From: Streptomyces sp. TN58
Lineage (GTDB): Bacteria; Actinomycetota; Actinomycetes; Streptomycetales; Streptomycetaceae
Reading direction: 5' to 3'
Assembly: GCF_001941845.1 (NCBI RefSeq)
Contig: NZ_CP018870.1
Coordinates: 3,690,501-3,754,500 of the forward strand
Length of the DNA: 64,000 nucleotides
Shown here in pieces: positions 1-8,291 of the stretch (position 1 is its first letter; the number at the start of each line of letters is the position of its first letter). A program made the position numbers and the translations under genes. A model generated the notes under the pieces. It saw only the letters and a list, made by a program, of their open reading frames with translations, was not told the DNA's origin and did not search any database.

Positions 1-1
1 G

Positions 2-610
2 CCCAAGAGCAGGTGCGAGCGGGCGATGTCGCAGAACACCGCCGACACCATCAACACCCTGCTGAGCGGTGTGGTCGACTCCGGCACCGGTGAGCGGGCC
101 GGCCTGACCGACCGCGACAGCGCGGGCAAGACCGGTACGACGGACTCCCGGTACAACGCCTGGTTCGTGGGCTACACCCCGAACATCTCCGGCGCGGTGT
201 GGGTCGGCTCGGGCGGCGCGAAGAAGATCACGATGGAGAACATCGAGATCGGCGGCAGGTCCTACGCCAAGGTCTTCGGCGGTGGCCTGCCCGGCCCCAT
301 CTGGAAGGACGCGGTCACCGGGGCGCTGTCCGGCCGCGAGGCCCTGCGCTTCGCCACGGTCCACATCGCCGAACCGAGCGTCCCCTCCGGCGGCTCCCGC
401 GGCAACAAGCCGTCCACCAACCCGAACCGGCCCGGGAAGCCCGGCGACGGCAAGCCCGGCGGACGGCCGGGCGGCGAGACCGCGGGTCAGACAGGCGGCC
501 CGGGCGGCGGCGCCACGGGCGGCGGTACCGGCGGACCGGACACCCCGTTCCCCGGCATCACGATCGACCCGGGCACCGTGATCGGCGGCCGCGACGGCCA
601 GGGCCCGTAA
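2..610 (+). CDS. Class A penicillin-binding protein, C-terminal part
   Basis: The gene runs in from the left edge; only the last 202 residues are visible. The KTGTT box (residues about 44-48 of the visible part) is the third conserved motif of the penicillin-binding transpeptidase domain, and the nearby NAWFVGYTP and AVWVG stretches are typical of bifunctional transglycosylase/transpeptidase PBPs. These cross-link peptidoglycan outside the membrane. After the domain comes a long Gly/Pro-rich, low-complexity tail (about the last 80 residues) common in actinobacterial PBPs. A perfect hairpin follows the stop. The N-terminal glycosyltransferase part is outside the window, so a class B enzyme is not strictly excluded, but the tail and motif spacing favour class A. 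Confidence 0.85.
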   Translation, partial: PKSRCERAMSQNTADTINTLLSGVVDSGTGERAGLTDRDSAGKTGTTDSRYNAWFVGYTPNISGAVWVGSGGAKKITMENIEIGGRSYAKVFGGGLPGPIWKDAVTGALSGREALRFATVHIAEPSVPSGGSRGNKPSTNPNRPGKPGDGKPGGRPGGETAGQTGGPGGGATGGGTGGPDTPFPGITIDPGTVIGGRDGQGP

Positions 611-636
611 CCCGTAACGGACCCACGCGGCGACAG

Positions 637-684
637 CATGAGGGAGGGGCCCCAGCCACATCCGGCTGGGGCCCCTCCCTCATG
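637..684. terminator. Bidirectional terminator hairpin
   Basis: A perfect 21-bp stem (637-657 with 664-684) with a 6-nt loop lies between two convergent genes, the PBP ending at 610 and the YqeY-like gene ending at 711. It probably stops transcription from both sides. No T-run follows, as usual in Streptomyces. Confidence 0.85.
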
Positions 685-710
685 ACGGTCCGCGACCGAC
701 TGTCCGCGTC

Positions 711-1172
711 CTACGAGAGCGCCTTCTTCACGGCGGCGGCGACACGCCCGCCCTCCGCCAGCCCGGCGACCTTCGGGGTCACGATCTTCATGACGGCGCC
801 CATGGCCCGCGGACCCTCGGCACCCGCCGACCGGGCCTCCTCCACGGCCTCCGCCACGATCCCCGCCAGCTCCTCGTCGGTGAGCTGCTTGGGCAGGTAG
901 GTGTCCAGGAACTCGCCCTCGGCGGTCTCGCGCGCGGCCTGCTCGGGACGACCGCCCTGGGCGAAGGCGTCCGCGGCCTCGCGGCGCTTCTTCGCCTCCT
1001 TGGCGATCACCTTGAGGACTTCCTCGTCGGAGAGCACACGGGCCTCCTTGCCCGCGACCTCCTCCTTGGTGATGGCGGCGAGGGTCAGGCGGAGCGTGGA
1101 CGAGTGCAGCTCGTCGCGCGCCCTGATGGCGGTCGTGAGGTCTTCCTGGAGCTTGGCCTTGAGCGTGGTCAT
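711..1172 (-). CDS. GatB/YqeY-domain protein
   Basis: A 153-residue protein starting MTTLKAKLQEDL and carrying the YqeY hallmarks LRLTLAAI, KEAKKRREA, DTYLPKQLTDEE and MGAVMKIVTPKVAG. YqeY is the free-standing version of the C-terminal tRNA-binding domain of the GatB amidotransferase subunit; its exact role is not settled. The length matches the family (about 150). I chose the ATG at 1172 rather than the longer frame to 1241, because the conserved family N-terminus begins there and the longer frame would overlap the divergent phosphoesterase start. Confidence 0.88.
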   Translation of the reverse strand: MTTLKAKLQEDLTTAIRARDELHSSTLRLTLAAITKEEVAGKEARVLSDEEVLKVIAKEAKKRREAADAFAQGGRPEQAARETAEGEFLDTYLPKQLTDEELAGIVAEAVEEARSAGAEGPRAMGAVMKIVTPKVAGLAEGGRVAAAVKKALS

Positions 1173-1239
1173 GCAGGTGAGTGTGCCAGGTACGGGGACG
1201 ATGGTGCCCACCTGTTTTCGGGTCTGCGACGATGGGTCC

Positions 1240-2178
1240 ATGCGTGCGCGTTACGGAGTACCCCTGAAAGCGGCTGCCGGAATCGCTGCGGTGGGGGCCG
1301 CGGGTGTGGCCTATGCCGCCGGTTTCGAGGCGCGGTCCTTCCGACTGCGCCGGGTCTCGGTGCCGGTGCTGCCCCGGGGGATGCGCCCGCTGCGCGTACT
1401 CCAGGTCTCGGACATCCACATGGTGGGCGGGCAGCGCAAGAAGCGCGCCTGGCTGCAGTCGCTGGCCGGCCTGCGCCCCGACTTCGTCGTCAACACCGGT
1501 GACAACCTCTCCGACACCGAGGGCGTCCCCGAGGTCCTCGACGCGCTGGGCCCGCTCATGTCGTTCCCCGGCGTGTACGTCTTCGGGTCGAACGACTACT
1601 ACGGGCCGCGGCTGCGCAACCCCGGGCGCTACCTGGTCGAGAAGGTCCAGGGCCGGCACGGCCTGAACGGGAACAAGCCGGTCGTCGGCGCCGTGCACAA
1701 CCCGTGGGAGGAGATGCGGGACGCCTTCGACGCGGCGGGCTGGCTGAACCTCACCAACACCCGGGCCCGGATGAAGCTGGAAGGCCTTGAGCTGGCCTTC
1801 ACCGGGCTCGACGACCCGCACATCAAGCGGGACCGCTACGAGAGCGTCGCCGGCGGCCCGGAAGCGGACGCCGACTTCTCGCTGGCCGTGGTGCACGCAC
1901 CGTACCTGCGCGTCCTGGAGTCCTTCACCGCCGACCGGTACCCGCTGATCCTGGCGGGCCACACCCACGGCGGGCAGCTGTGCATCCCCTTCTACGGCGC
2001 GCTGGTCACCAACTGCGACCTGGACACGAAGCGGGTGAAGGGCCTGTCCACGCACGAGGCGGCGGGCCACCGCTCCTACCTGCACGTCTCGGCCGGCTGC
2101 GGCACCAACCGCTTCACCCCGGTCCGCTTCGCGTGCCCGCCCGAGGCGACGCTCCTGACGCTGACCCCGAAGGAGTAG
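1240..2178 (+). CDS. Membrane-anchored metallophosphoesterase
   Basis: A 312-residue calcineurin-type phosphoesterase. One N-terminal hydrophobic segment (residues about 9-28) anchors it. The metal-binding motifs follow in order: DIHM (D-x-H), TGDNLSD (GD), GSNDYYG (the GNHD position, here GSND) and GHTHGGQ (GHTH). The layout resembles the YkuE/YaeI type, which acts on phospholipid or UDP-lipid pyrophosphates, but the substrate cannot be read from sequence. The ATG at 1240 starts the conserved part and directly abuts the divergent YqeY-like gene. A conserved His in GNHD replaced by Asp is a known variant in some members. Confidence 0.88.
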   Translation: MRARYGVPLKAAAGIAAVGAAGVAYAAGFEARSFRLRRVSVPVLPRGMRPLRVLQVSDIHMVGGQRKKRAWLQSLAGLRPDFVVNTGDNLSDTEGVPEVLDALGPLMSFPGVYVFGSNDYYGPRLRNPGRYLVEKVQGRHGLNGNKPVVGAVHNPWEEMRDAFDAAGWLNLTNTRARMKLEGLELAFTGLDDPHIKRDRYESVAGGPEADADFSLAVVHAPYLRVLESFTADRYPLILAGHTHGGQLCIPFYGALVTNCDLDTKRVKGLSTHEAAGHRSYLHVSAGCGTNRFTPVRFACPPEATLLTLTPKE

Positions 2179-2278
2179 CCACCGCGCGCCCGCCCCGCGA
2201 AAACCGGATTTCGTCTCCGGCGAGAGGTCCGCTAAAGTAATCGATGTCGCCAGGACAGCAACACTTCAGGGCGACGAT

Positions 2279-2352
2279 CGGGGTGTAGCGCAGCTTGGCA
2301 GCGCGCTTCGTTCGGGACGAAGAGGTCGTGGGTTCAAATCCCGCCACCCCGA
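2279..2352 (+). tRNA. tRNA-Pro, anticodon CGG
   Basis: A complete 74-nt cloverleaf. The acceptor arm CGGGGTG pairs with CACCCCG (2345-2351), the discriminator is A (2352) and CCA is not encoded. The anticodon stem CTTCG/CGAAG encloses the loop TTCGGGA, giving anticodon CGG, which reads CCG proline codons. The T arm is GTGGG-TTCAAAT-CCCGC. Confidence 0.96.
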
Positions 2353-2369
2353 CAGAGTAAGACCAGGTC

Positions 2370-2403
2370 AAGGGCCTGATCCGTGGAAGCGGATCAGGCC
2401 CTT
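2370..2403. terminator. Terminator after tRNA-Pro
   Basis: A 13-bp stem (AAGGGCCTGATCC and its complement) with an 8-nt loop, 18 nt after the tRNA and just before the convergent small gene ending at 2423. Confidence 0.85.
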
Positions 2404-2422
2404 CCTGCGTTTGCGGCGCTCG

Positions 2423-2701
2423 TCAGTAGGGGCGGGGCGACATGATGTGGGGCTCGATGGCCGGGGCCTCGAAGACGCAGCGGGGGACGCCCGGGCCGGG
2501 GGTGGCGCGGACGGAGACCTTCGTCGGCGGGTCCGTCGGGAGCTCGACGCTCACGGTCACGGGGTGGTCGTGGTGCGTCGTCGCGTGGCCCGTCTCCTTG
2601 CCGTCGACGAGGACCTCGACGAGCGGGTCGGGGCCGGTCTGGACCGTGGCACTGACCGAGTGCCCGGCGTGGTCGATGTGGAAGTGATGCCGCCGTCGCA
2701 T
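2423..2701 (-). CDS. Small conserved hypothetical protein
   Basis: A 92-residue His-rich protein (MRRRHHFHIDHAGH at the start, HATTHHDHP in the middle). It is predicted to be mostly beta strand, with no membrane segment or signal peptide. The start is well supported by GGGAGGCGG just upstream of the ATG at 2701. It is the last of a run of small minus-strand genes ending at the tRNA terminator. I do not recognise the family; the histidines could bind metal, but there is no defined motif. Confidence 0.7.
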   Translation of the reverse strand: MRRRHHFHIDHAGHSVSATVQTGPDPLVEVLVDGKETGHATTHHDHPVTVSVELPTDPPTKVSVRATPGPGVPRCVFEAPAIEPHIMSPRPY

Positions 2702-2751
2702 GAGGCCGCCTCCCGCCGCTGCCCCCACATGTCCAGGGTAGCCAACAGCTT

Positions 2752-3252
2752 CTACGAGCTCCCGTGGAGCGCGGCCAGCTCCGTACGGACCAGGTCCGGG
2801 AGGTCTGCCGGGGAGGGGTTCGCCGCGGCCAGGGCGGCGTCGAGGTGGTCGAGGACCGCCGCGACGGAGGTGAAGGGGCCGACCGGGCGGAGCAGCCAGA
2901 TGCGGCCCCGGGGCCGGGGCGGGACGCCGAGGGCGGCGAGGGCTTCGTCGGCCTCCCGGTCGAGGTCGCGCAGGTCCCGCTCGGGCAGCGGGGCGCACTC
3001 CACACCGGTGATGTGGCCGTGCCCGTCGAGTGCGGTGTCCACCGCCCAGTGGGTGGAGCGGTCGGGGATCCAGGTGCGGGAACCCGGCGGCCACACGTAC
3101 GGGAGGAAGGTCCAGCGCAGGTCCTCGGGGGCCGGCTCCCAGCCGAGCACCTCCAGCTCCCGCAGCTCGGGCAGCCGGTCCGGCTCCAGTTCGCTGCGGC
3201 CGGTGCGGCGCTGTGCGAGCGGGTGCGGTGTTCCGTCCTCGTCCCACGACAT
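2752..3252 (-). CDS. Conserved hypothetical protein (DUF5956-like)
   Basis: A 166-residue soluble protein with conserved-looking PPGSRTWIPD, PRPRGRIWLLRP and ELEVLGWEPAPE segments. From memory this pattern resembles the actinobacterial family DUF5956, whose function is unknown; I am not certain. There is no catalytic signature. The ATG at 3252 has TAGCGT ending exactly 6 nt upstream, which fits a -10 box for a leaderless transcript and explains the missing ribosome site. Confidence 0.7.
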   Translation of the reverse strand: MSWDEDGTPHPLAQRRTGRSELEPDRLPELRELEVLGWEPAPEDLRWTFLPYVWPPGSRTWIPDRSTHWAVDTALDGHGHITGVECAPLPERDLRDLDREADEALAALGVPPRPRGRIWLLRPVGPFTSVAAVLDHLDAALAAANPSPADLPDLVRTELAALHGSS

Positions 3253-3323
3253 GCGGGCACGCTATCCGAAGCGGTGGCGGATCCGCGCGACCTGCGCCCG
3301 GCGCCGCAAGCGGCCGCGGCCCG

Positions 3324-3908
3324 TCAGGCGTCCAGGGGGTTGGCCGAGATCCGGCCGGCCGCGCCGCCCGCGACGTAGGCCGCGGCCGCGCAGTCGGGCT
3401 TGCGCCTGGCCTGGTCCTCGACGAGGGCGGTGAAGAGGGGACCGAAGCCGGCCCGCGGGTGGGCGTCGAGCAGGCGGGCCGTGAAGGAGGGGTCGAACTC
3501 GGCGACGCGCAGGCCGGAGACGTCGGCGCTCGTGCCCACCTGGAGGAGGTGGCTCTCCACGTCCTCGGCCGCGTCCACGTCGTCCCGCATGTGCAGGACG
3601 ATGATCTCATCGGCGCGGGCGCGCCGGTCCGCCGGCCAGCCCAGGCCCGCGGTCAGGACGCGCGCCACGTGGCCGCCCGCCTCCTCGAAGGGCAGGGTGT
3701 GGCTGTCGAACGGCGCGGTCAGGCCGAGGTCGTGCAGGAGGGCCGCGACGTAGAAGAGCTCCTGGTCGTACTCCAGGCCGTGGTCGGCGGCGTAGCGTGC
3801 CCCGAAGGCGTAGGAGCGTACGGAGTGGTTCAGCAGCGCCGTGTCCGCGTACTCCGTCGCGATCTCCAGGGCGGCCCGGGCTGAAGGGGTGTCACATGTC
3901 CACGTCAT
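3324..3908 (-). CDS. HD-domain hydrolase (cyanamide hydratase-like)
   Basis: A 194-residue all-helical HD-superfamily protein. The metal-binding pair is in AALLHDLGLTAPF, and the upstream H in LLNHSVRSY and downstream IIVLHM with its acidic residues complete the usual set. The order of motifs matches the DDI2/urea hydro-lyase type (cyanamide hydratase-like) better than the dNTPase type. The product is cytosolic. It starts 6 nt after the cytosine deaminase gene ends on the same strand direction, so the two may be co-transcribed with codA upstream. The substrate is unknown. Confidence 0.8.
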   Translation of the reverse strand: MTWTCDTPSARAALEIATEYADTALLNHSVRSYAFGARYAADHGLEYDQELFYVAALLHDLGLTAPFDSHTLPFEEAGGHVARVLTAGLGWPADRRARADEIIVLHMRDDVDAAEDVESHLLQVGTSADVSGLRVAEFDPSFTARLLDAHPRAGFGPLFTALVEDQARRKPDCAAAAYVAGGAAGRISANPLDA

Positions 3909-3914
3909 GGCACG

Positions 3915-5216
3915 TCAGCGTAGGCGGCGGGTGAAGTCGACGTCCGACGGGGGCTCCCCAGGCCAGTTGAGCCGCGTCGGGGCGGGCGGGGTCTCGGCGA
4001 GGACGGAGCCGCGTGAGACCACGTACCGGGGGCGCACCTGCCGGCGGATCGCCTCCTCGGGCGAGGGCGCGGGCAGGAGCACGAAGGAGGCGGGGGCGCC
4101 CTCGGTGACGCCGTACTCGCCGGCGTCGAGGCCGAGGACGCGGGCCGCACGGTCCGTCACCATCGAGAAGGCGAGCGGGATGTCGTCGGCGCCGGTGAGC
4201 TGGGCGGCGTACAGGCCGACGAGGGCGGTCTGGAGCGGGTTGGCGGTGCCGAGGGCGTTCCACGGGTCCATCACGTCGTCGTGCCCGAAGGCCACGTTGA
4301 CCCCGGCCCCCAGCATCTCCCGGACCTGGGTCAGCCCGCGCCGCTTGGGGTAGGCGTCGAAGCGCCCCTGGAGGTTGAGGTTGGCGAAGGGGTTGGCGAC
4401 CAGGTTGATCCCCGAACGGGACAGCAGTCGCTGGAGTTTGAAGCTGTAGGCGCCGTTGTAGGAGCCCATGGCCGTGGTGTGGGAGGCGGTGGCGCGTTCG
4501 CGCAGGCCCGAGCGCAGCGCGAGGGAGGCCAGTACCTCCACGAAGCGGGACTGCTCGTCGTCGATCTCGTCGCAGTGGGCGTCCACGCGCAGCCCGTGCT
4601 CCTCGGCCACGGCGAAGGCGGTGTGCAGGGAGGCGACGCCGTCCTCTCGGGTGTCCTCGAAGTGCGGGATCGCCCCGACGACGTCCGCCCCGCGCGCGAC
4701 GGCCTCGCGCAGCAGTGCCTCGCCGTCGGGGAAGGAGGCGATGCCCTCCTGGGGGAAGGCGACGATCTGCAGGGTCATCACGTCCCGCACCCGGTCGCGG
4801 ACCTCCAGCAGCGCGTCGAGCGCGGTGAGGGACGGGTCGGTGACGTCGCAGTGGGTCCGGACGTGCAGCACGCCGTGGGCCGCCTGCCAGCGCAGCACCT
4901 CGGTGGCCCGTGCGACGACGTCCTCGCGGGTGAGGGTGCGCTTGCGCTCGCTCCAGCAGGCGATGCCCTCCCACAGGGTGCCGGAGGTGTTGGGCCGCGG
5001 CTCGCCGGCGGTCAGCGCCGTGTCGAGGTGGATGTGCGGTTCGACGAAGGGCGGGCTGAGCAGGGCGCCGTGCGCCTCGATGAGGACGCCGGTGGCCGGC
5101 GGTTCCTTCTGGTCGTCGTGAGGGACCACCCGCGCGATGCGGCCGTCCTCCCCGACCTCTACGTCGGACAGGCCTGGTGTGTGGAGCAGCCGGGCACCCC
5201 GGACGATCATCCGCAT
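3915..5216 (-). CDS. codA: Cytosine deaminase
   Basis: A 433-residue metal-dependent amidohydrolase that follows E. coli CodA closely. All metal and catalytic positions are visible: HIHLD (metal), HCDEIDDE (metal His and catalytic Glu), ASHTTAM (His) and FGHDDVMDPW (catalytic Asp). The enzyme converts cytosine to uracil plus ammonia in pyrimidine salvage. The ATG at 5216 has TACGCT ending 6 nt upstream, consistent with a leaderless message; the longer frame to 5303 runs through a repeat and is rejected. No transporter gene (codB) is adjacent. A related purine/creatinine deaminase activity is possible. Confidence 0.88.
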   Translation of the reverse strand: MRMIVRGARLLHTPGLSDVEVGEDGRIARVVPHDDQKEPPATGVLIEAHGALLSPPFVEPHIHLDTALTAGEPRPNTSGTLWEGIACWSERKRTLTREDVVARATEVLRWQAAHGVLHVRTHCDVTDPSLTALDALLEVRDRVRDVMTLQIVAFPQEGIASFPDGEALLREAVARGADVVGAIPHFEDTREDGVASLHTAFAVAEEHGLRVDAHCDEIDDEQSRFVEVLASLALRSGLRERATASHTTAMGSYNGAYSFKLQRLLSRSGINLVANPFANLNLQGRFDAYPKRRGLTQVREMLGAGVNVAFGHDDVMDPWNALGTANPLQTALVGLYAAQLTGADDIPLAFSMVTDRAARVLGLDAGEYGVTEGAPASFVLLPAPSPEEAIRRQVRPRYVVSRGSVLAETPPAPTRLNWPGEPPSDVDFTRRLR

Positions 5217-5250
5217 GGCGCCAGCGTACGGACGGCGGCGTACGGACGGC

Positions 5251-5321
5251 AGCGCCCAACCCCGCTCGGCGCGGCGCCCAGCCGCCCTCGGCGCAGCGCC
5301 CAACCCCGCTCGGCGCGGCGC
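5251..5321. repeat. Direct repeat ending at a stop codon
   Basis: A 44-bp unit (5251-5294) is followed by a second copy of its first 27 nt (5295-5321). The second copy ends at the base before the stop codon of the small gene at 5322. A shorter duplication (GTACGGACGGC, around 5226-5250) lies next to it. No coding potential is apparent. Confidence 0.8.
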
Positions 5322-5489
5322 TCAGCCGCGCTTGGCCTGGGCCTTCTGCTGCATGCCGCGCGTCTTCGCCGCCGTGGAGTGCGCGTCCCTGAACGCGGCC
5401 TTCGCACGGGCCTCGGCCGCCGTGTTCTTCGCCAGCGCGCGCTCGGAGTCCTGGTGGGCGTGGTGGCCGGTGCGAGCCTTCTTGGCCAT
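5322..5489 (-). CDS. Small basic Ala/Lys-rich protein
   Basis: A 55-residue protein, starting MAKKARTGHHAHQ and ending QAKRG, with about a third Ala and many Lys/Arg. It is predicted to be one helix. The start is strongly supported by AAGGAGGAA 5 nt upstream of the ATG at 5489. Codon third positions are G/C as in neighbours, so it is probably a real gene. I do not recognise a family; the composition would suit nucleic-acid binding, which is inference only. Confidence 0.75.
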   Translation of the reverse strand: MAKKARTGHHAHQDSERALAKNTAAEARAKAAFRDAHSTAAKTRGMQQKAQAKRG

Positions 5490-5575
5490 GATCGTTCCTC
5501 CTTGGAGTACGGGTCCACTGTGCGCCCGTTCGGAGCAGTCGGCATCCCGGCGGGCGCTGCGGCAACAATGGGCGC

Positions 5576-7387
5576 ATGACCAGCGACAGCGAGATCACCC
5601 CCGAGACGCCCGACTGGGAGAAGCGGTTCCGGGCGCCGCGCGTCGGGCTGCCCGACTGGGCGGAGGACGCCCCACACCGTTCGCTCTTCGTCTCCAACGC
5701 GACCGGCACCTTCGAGCTCTACGCCTGGGACCGGGCCACGGGTGTGCAGCGGCAGGCGACCGACCGCCCCAACGGCACGACGGACGGCGCCCTCTCCCCC
5801 GACGGCGAGTGGATCTGGTGGTTCTCCGACACCGACGGCGACGAGTTCGGCACGTGGGTGCGCCAGCCCTTCGCGGGCGGCCCGGACGAGCCGGCCACCC
5901 CCGGCCTGGAGCCCTCGTACCCGGCGGGTCTGGCCATCGGGCGCGACGGCACCACGGTCGTCGGGCGCTGCACCGACGAGGACGGCTCGACCGTCCACGT
6001 GGTCCGCCCGGACGGGTCCGCGCCCACGGTGATCTACCGGCACCGGGAGTCCGCCGGGGTCGGCGACCTGTCGCACGACGGGACGCTCGTGGCCGTCGAG
6101 CACACCGAGCACGGCGACGCCATGCACTCCGCCCTGCGCGTCCTCACCCTCGACGGGGCCACCGTCGCCGAGCTGGACGACTCCCGGGGCGGGACGCGGG
6201 AGCTCGGCCTGGAAGTGCTCGGCTTCGCCCCCGTGGCCGGTGACACCCGGCTGCTCATCGGCCACCAGCGGCGCGGCCGCTGGGAGCCGCTGGTGTGGGA
6301 CGTGGCCACGGGCGCCGAGCAGGAGCTCGCGATCGACCTGCCGGGCGACGTCAGCGCCGAGTGGTACCCGGACGGCTCCGCCCTGCTGATCGCGCACAGT
6401 TTCGAGGCGCGCAGCGAGCTGTGGCGCTACGACCTGGCCGCCGGGGAGCTCGTACGGGTGGACACGCCGCCGGGGTCGGTGACGGCCGCCACGGCGCGGC
6501 CCGACGGGACGGTGGAGTACCTGTGGTCATCGGCCGCCGAGCCCTCGGCGGTACGGTCCACCGCGGGCGGCGTCGTCCTGGACCCGCCGGGCTTCCGGCC
6601 GCCCGGCTCGGTGCCGGTGGAGGACGCCTGGGTGGAGGGTCCGGGCGGCCGGATCCACGCGCTGGTGCAGCGTCCGACGGGCAGCGGCGACGGCCCCTTC
6701 CCGACCGTCTTCGAGATCCACGGCGGGCCGGCCTGGCACGACAGCGACGCCTTCGCCGCCGCCCCGGCGGCCTGGCTGGACCACGGCTTCGCGGTGGTCC
6801 GGGTCAACTACCGGGGGTCGACGGGCTACGGCCGCGCGTGGACGGACGCCCTCAAGCACCGGGTCGGGCTGATCGAACTGGAGGACATCGAGGCGGTCCG
6901 CGCGTGGGCGGTCTCCAGCGGCCTCGCGGACCCGGCGCGCCTGGTCCTCTCGGGCGGCTCCTGGGGCGGATACCTGACGCTGCTGGGCCTGGGCACGCAG
7001 CCCGGGGCGTGGGCCGTGGGCCTGGCCGCCGTACCGGTCGCGGACTACGTGACGGCCTACCACGACGAGATGGAAGCGTTGAAGGCGCTGGACCGCACGC
7101 TCTTCGGCGGGGCGCCGGAGGAGGTCCCGGACCGGTTCGAGGCGTCCTCGCCGCTGACGTACGTGGACCGGGTGACGGCCCCCGTGTACATCGCGGCCGG
7201 CGTCAACGATCCGCGCTGCCCGATCCGGCAGATCGACAACTACGTGGACCGGCTCGCGGCGCGCGGGGCGGTGCACGAGGTGTACCGGTACGACGCTGGG
7301 CACGGTTCCCTGGTCGTGGAGGAGCGGATCAAGCAGGTCCGGATGGAGCTTGAGTTCGCGCTGAAGCACCTGCCCGCCCGACCCTGA
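5576..7387 (+). CDS. S9-family prolyl oligopeptidase-like serine peptidase
   Basis: A 603-residue protein with an N-terminal beta-propeller (residues about 1-350, repeated YxWDxxTG and SPDGEWIWW-type blades) and a C-terminal alpha/beta hydrolase domain. The triad is visible: Ser in GGSWGGY, Asp in GVNDPRCP and His in DAGHG; the oxyanion HGGPAWHDSD segment precedes it. Such enzymes cleave short peptides or acylaminoacyl-peptides in the cytosol. There is no signal peptide. No ribosome site is seen before the ATG at 5576, and AACAAT lies 6 nt upstream, so the message may be leaderless. Confidence 0.88.
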   Translation: MTSDSEITPETPDWEKRFRAPRVGLPDWAEDAPHRSLFVSNATGTFELYAWDRATGVQRQATDRPNGTTDGALSPDGEWIWWFSDTDGDEFGTWVRQPFAGGPDEPATPGLEPSYPAGLAIGRDGTTVVGRCTDEDGSTVHVVRPDGSAPTVIYRHRESAGVGDLSHDGTLVAVEHTEHGDAMHSALRVLTLDGATVAELDDSRGGTRELGLEVLGFAPVAGDTRLLIGHQRRGRWEPLVWDVATGAEQELAIDLPGDVSAEWYPDGSALLIAHSFEARSELWRYDLAAGELVRVDTPPGSVTAATARPDGTVEYLWSSAAEPSAVRSTAGGVVLDPPGFRPPGSVPVEDAWVEGPGGRIHALVQRPTGSGDGPFPTVFEIHGGPAWHDSDAFAAAPAAWLDHGFAVVRVNYRGSTGYGRAWTDALKHRVGLIELEDIEAVRAWAVSSGLADPARLVLSGGSWGGYLTLLGLGTQPGAWAVGLAAVPVADYVTAYHDEMEALKALDRTLFGGAPEEVPDRFEASSPLTYVDRVTAPVYIAAGVNDPRCPIRQIDNYVDRLAARGAVHEVYRYDAGHGSLVVEERIKQVRMELEFALKHLPARP

Positions 7388-7424
7388 GGCCCGGTGGCCG
7401 GTGCACCCCCCGTACCGTGGTGGG

Positions 7425-8291
7425 GTGCACCGGTTTCTCCTGACCCCGCGCTGGTGGGGGATCAACGTCTTCGTCGCGCTCGCGGTCCCCTTCTGCCTGT
7501 TCATGGGGTCCTGGCAGCTCGGCCGGTTCGAGGCGCGCGTCGACAGCCACCGGGAGGCGAACGCCGAACGGCCCGCCGACCAGGTGGCCGCCCCCCTGGA
7601 GTCGCTGCTCCCGGTCGACACGCAGACGTCCGGGCGGCTGGCTTCCGCGTCCGGTGAGTACGGCGAGCAGATGCTGGTGCCCGAGCGGCGGCTGGACGGC
7701 GCGTCCGGTTTCTACGTCCTGACGCTGCTGAAGACCGATTCCGGCAAGGCCGTCCCGGTGGTCCGGGGCTGGCTGCCGGGTGTGGCGGACCCCGCGAAGG
7801 CGCCGGCGGCGCCGACGGGCCGGGTCGAGGTGACGGGGGCCCTCCAGGCCTCGGAGAACGCGGGCACGAAGGGCGTCCACGCCCAGGGCGGTCTGCCGTC
7901 CGGGCAGCTCGGCGTGATCGCGGCGGCCACGCTGGTCAACCTCGTCCCGCACGACCTGTACGACGCGTGGCTGACCGTGCAGGCCCCGGTGGACGGGATG
8001 CTCCCGGTGCCCGCGCAGGCTCCGACGAACACCGGCCTCGACCTGAAGGCCTTCCAGAACCTCGGCTACACCGGCGAGTGGTTCGTCTTCGTCGCCTTCG
8101 TGCTCTTCATGTGGTTCCGGCTCTACCGCCGCGAGGTGGAGACGCTGCGCGACGCGGAGGCGGGCCTGCTCGACCCGTCCTCCCCCGCCGCTGCCGGCTC
8201 TGCCGCTGCCGCCGACTCTGCCGCTGCCGCGGCCTCTGCCGCTGCCGCCCCGGAGGATCAGTCGTCGACCGGGATCGCACCCGTCCGGTAG
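7425..8291 (+). CDS. SURF1-family cytochrome oxidase assembly protein
   Basis: A 288-residue membrane protein with the SURF1 layout: a first membrane helix (LTPRWWGINVFVALAVPF), the GSWQLGRFE motif right after it, a long extracytoplasmic domain with PVVRGW, and a second helix near residue 215-235 (GEWFVFVAFVLFMWFRLYRRE). SURF1 helps insert heme a into the aa3 oxidase. The C-terminus is a low-complexity Ala/Ser stretch encoded by repeated GCCGCTGCC. The GTG at 7425 has TACCGT ending 6 nt upstream, which suggests a leaderless start; the GTG at 7401 is less likely. It overlaps the convergent gene by 34 bp. Confidence 0.9.
   Translation: MHRFLLTPRWWGINVFVALAVPFCLFMGSWQLGRFEARVDSHREANAERPADQVAAPLESLLPVDTQTSGRLASASGEYGEQMLVPERRLDGASGFYVLTLLKTDSGKAVPVVRGWLPGVADPAKAPAAPTGRVEVTGALQASENAGTKGVHAQGGLPSGQLGVIAAATLVNLVPHDLYDAWLTVQAPVDGMLPVPAQAPTNTGLDLKAFQNLGYTGEWFVFVAFVLFMWFRLYRREVETLRDAEAGLLDPSSPAAAGSAAAADSAAAAASAAAAPEDQSSTGIAPVR

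Noticed and set aside
2752..3252. Larger fused minus-strand frame 2423-3610
   Set aside because: It joins a real small gene to antisense or out-of-frame sequence of two neighbours that have their own good starts.
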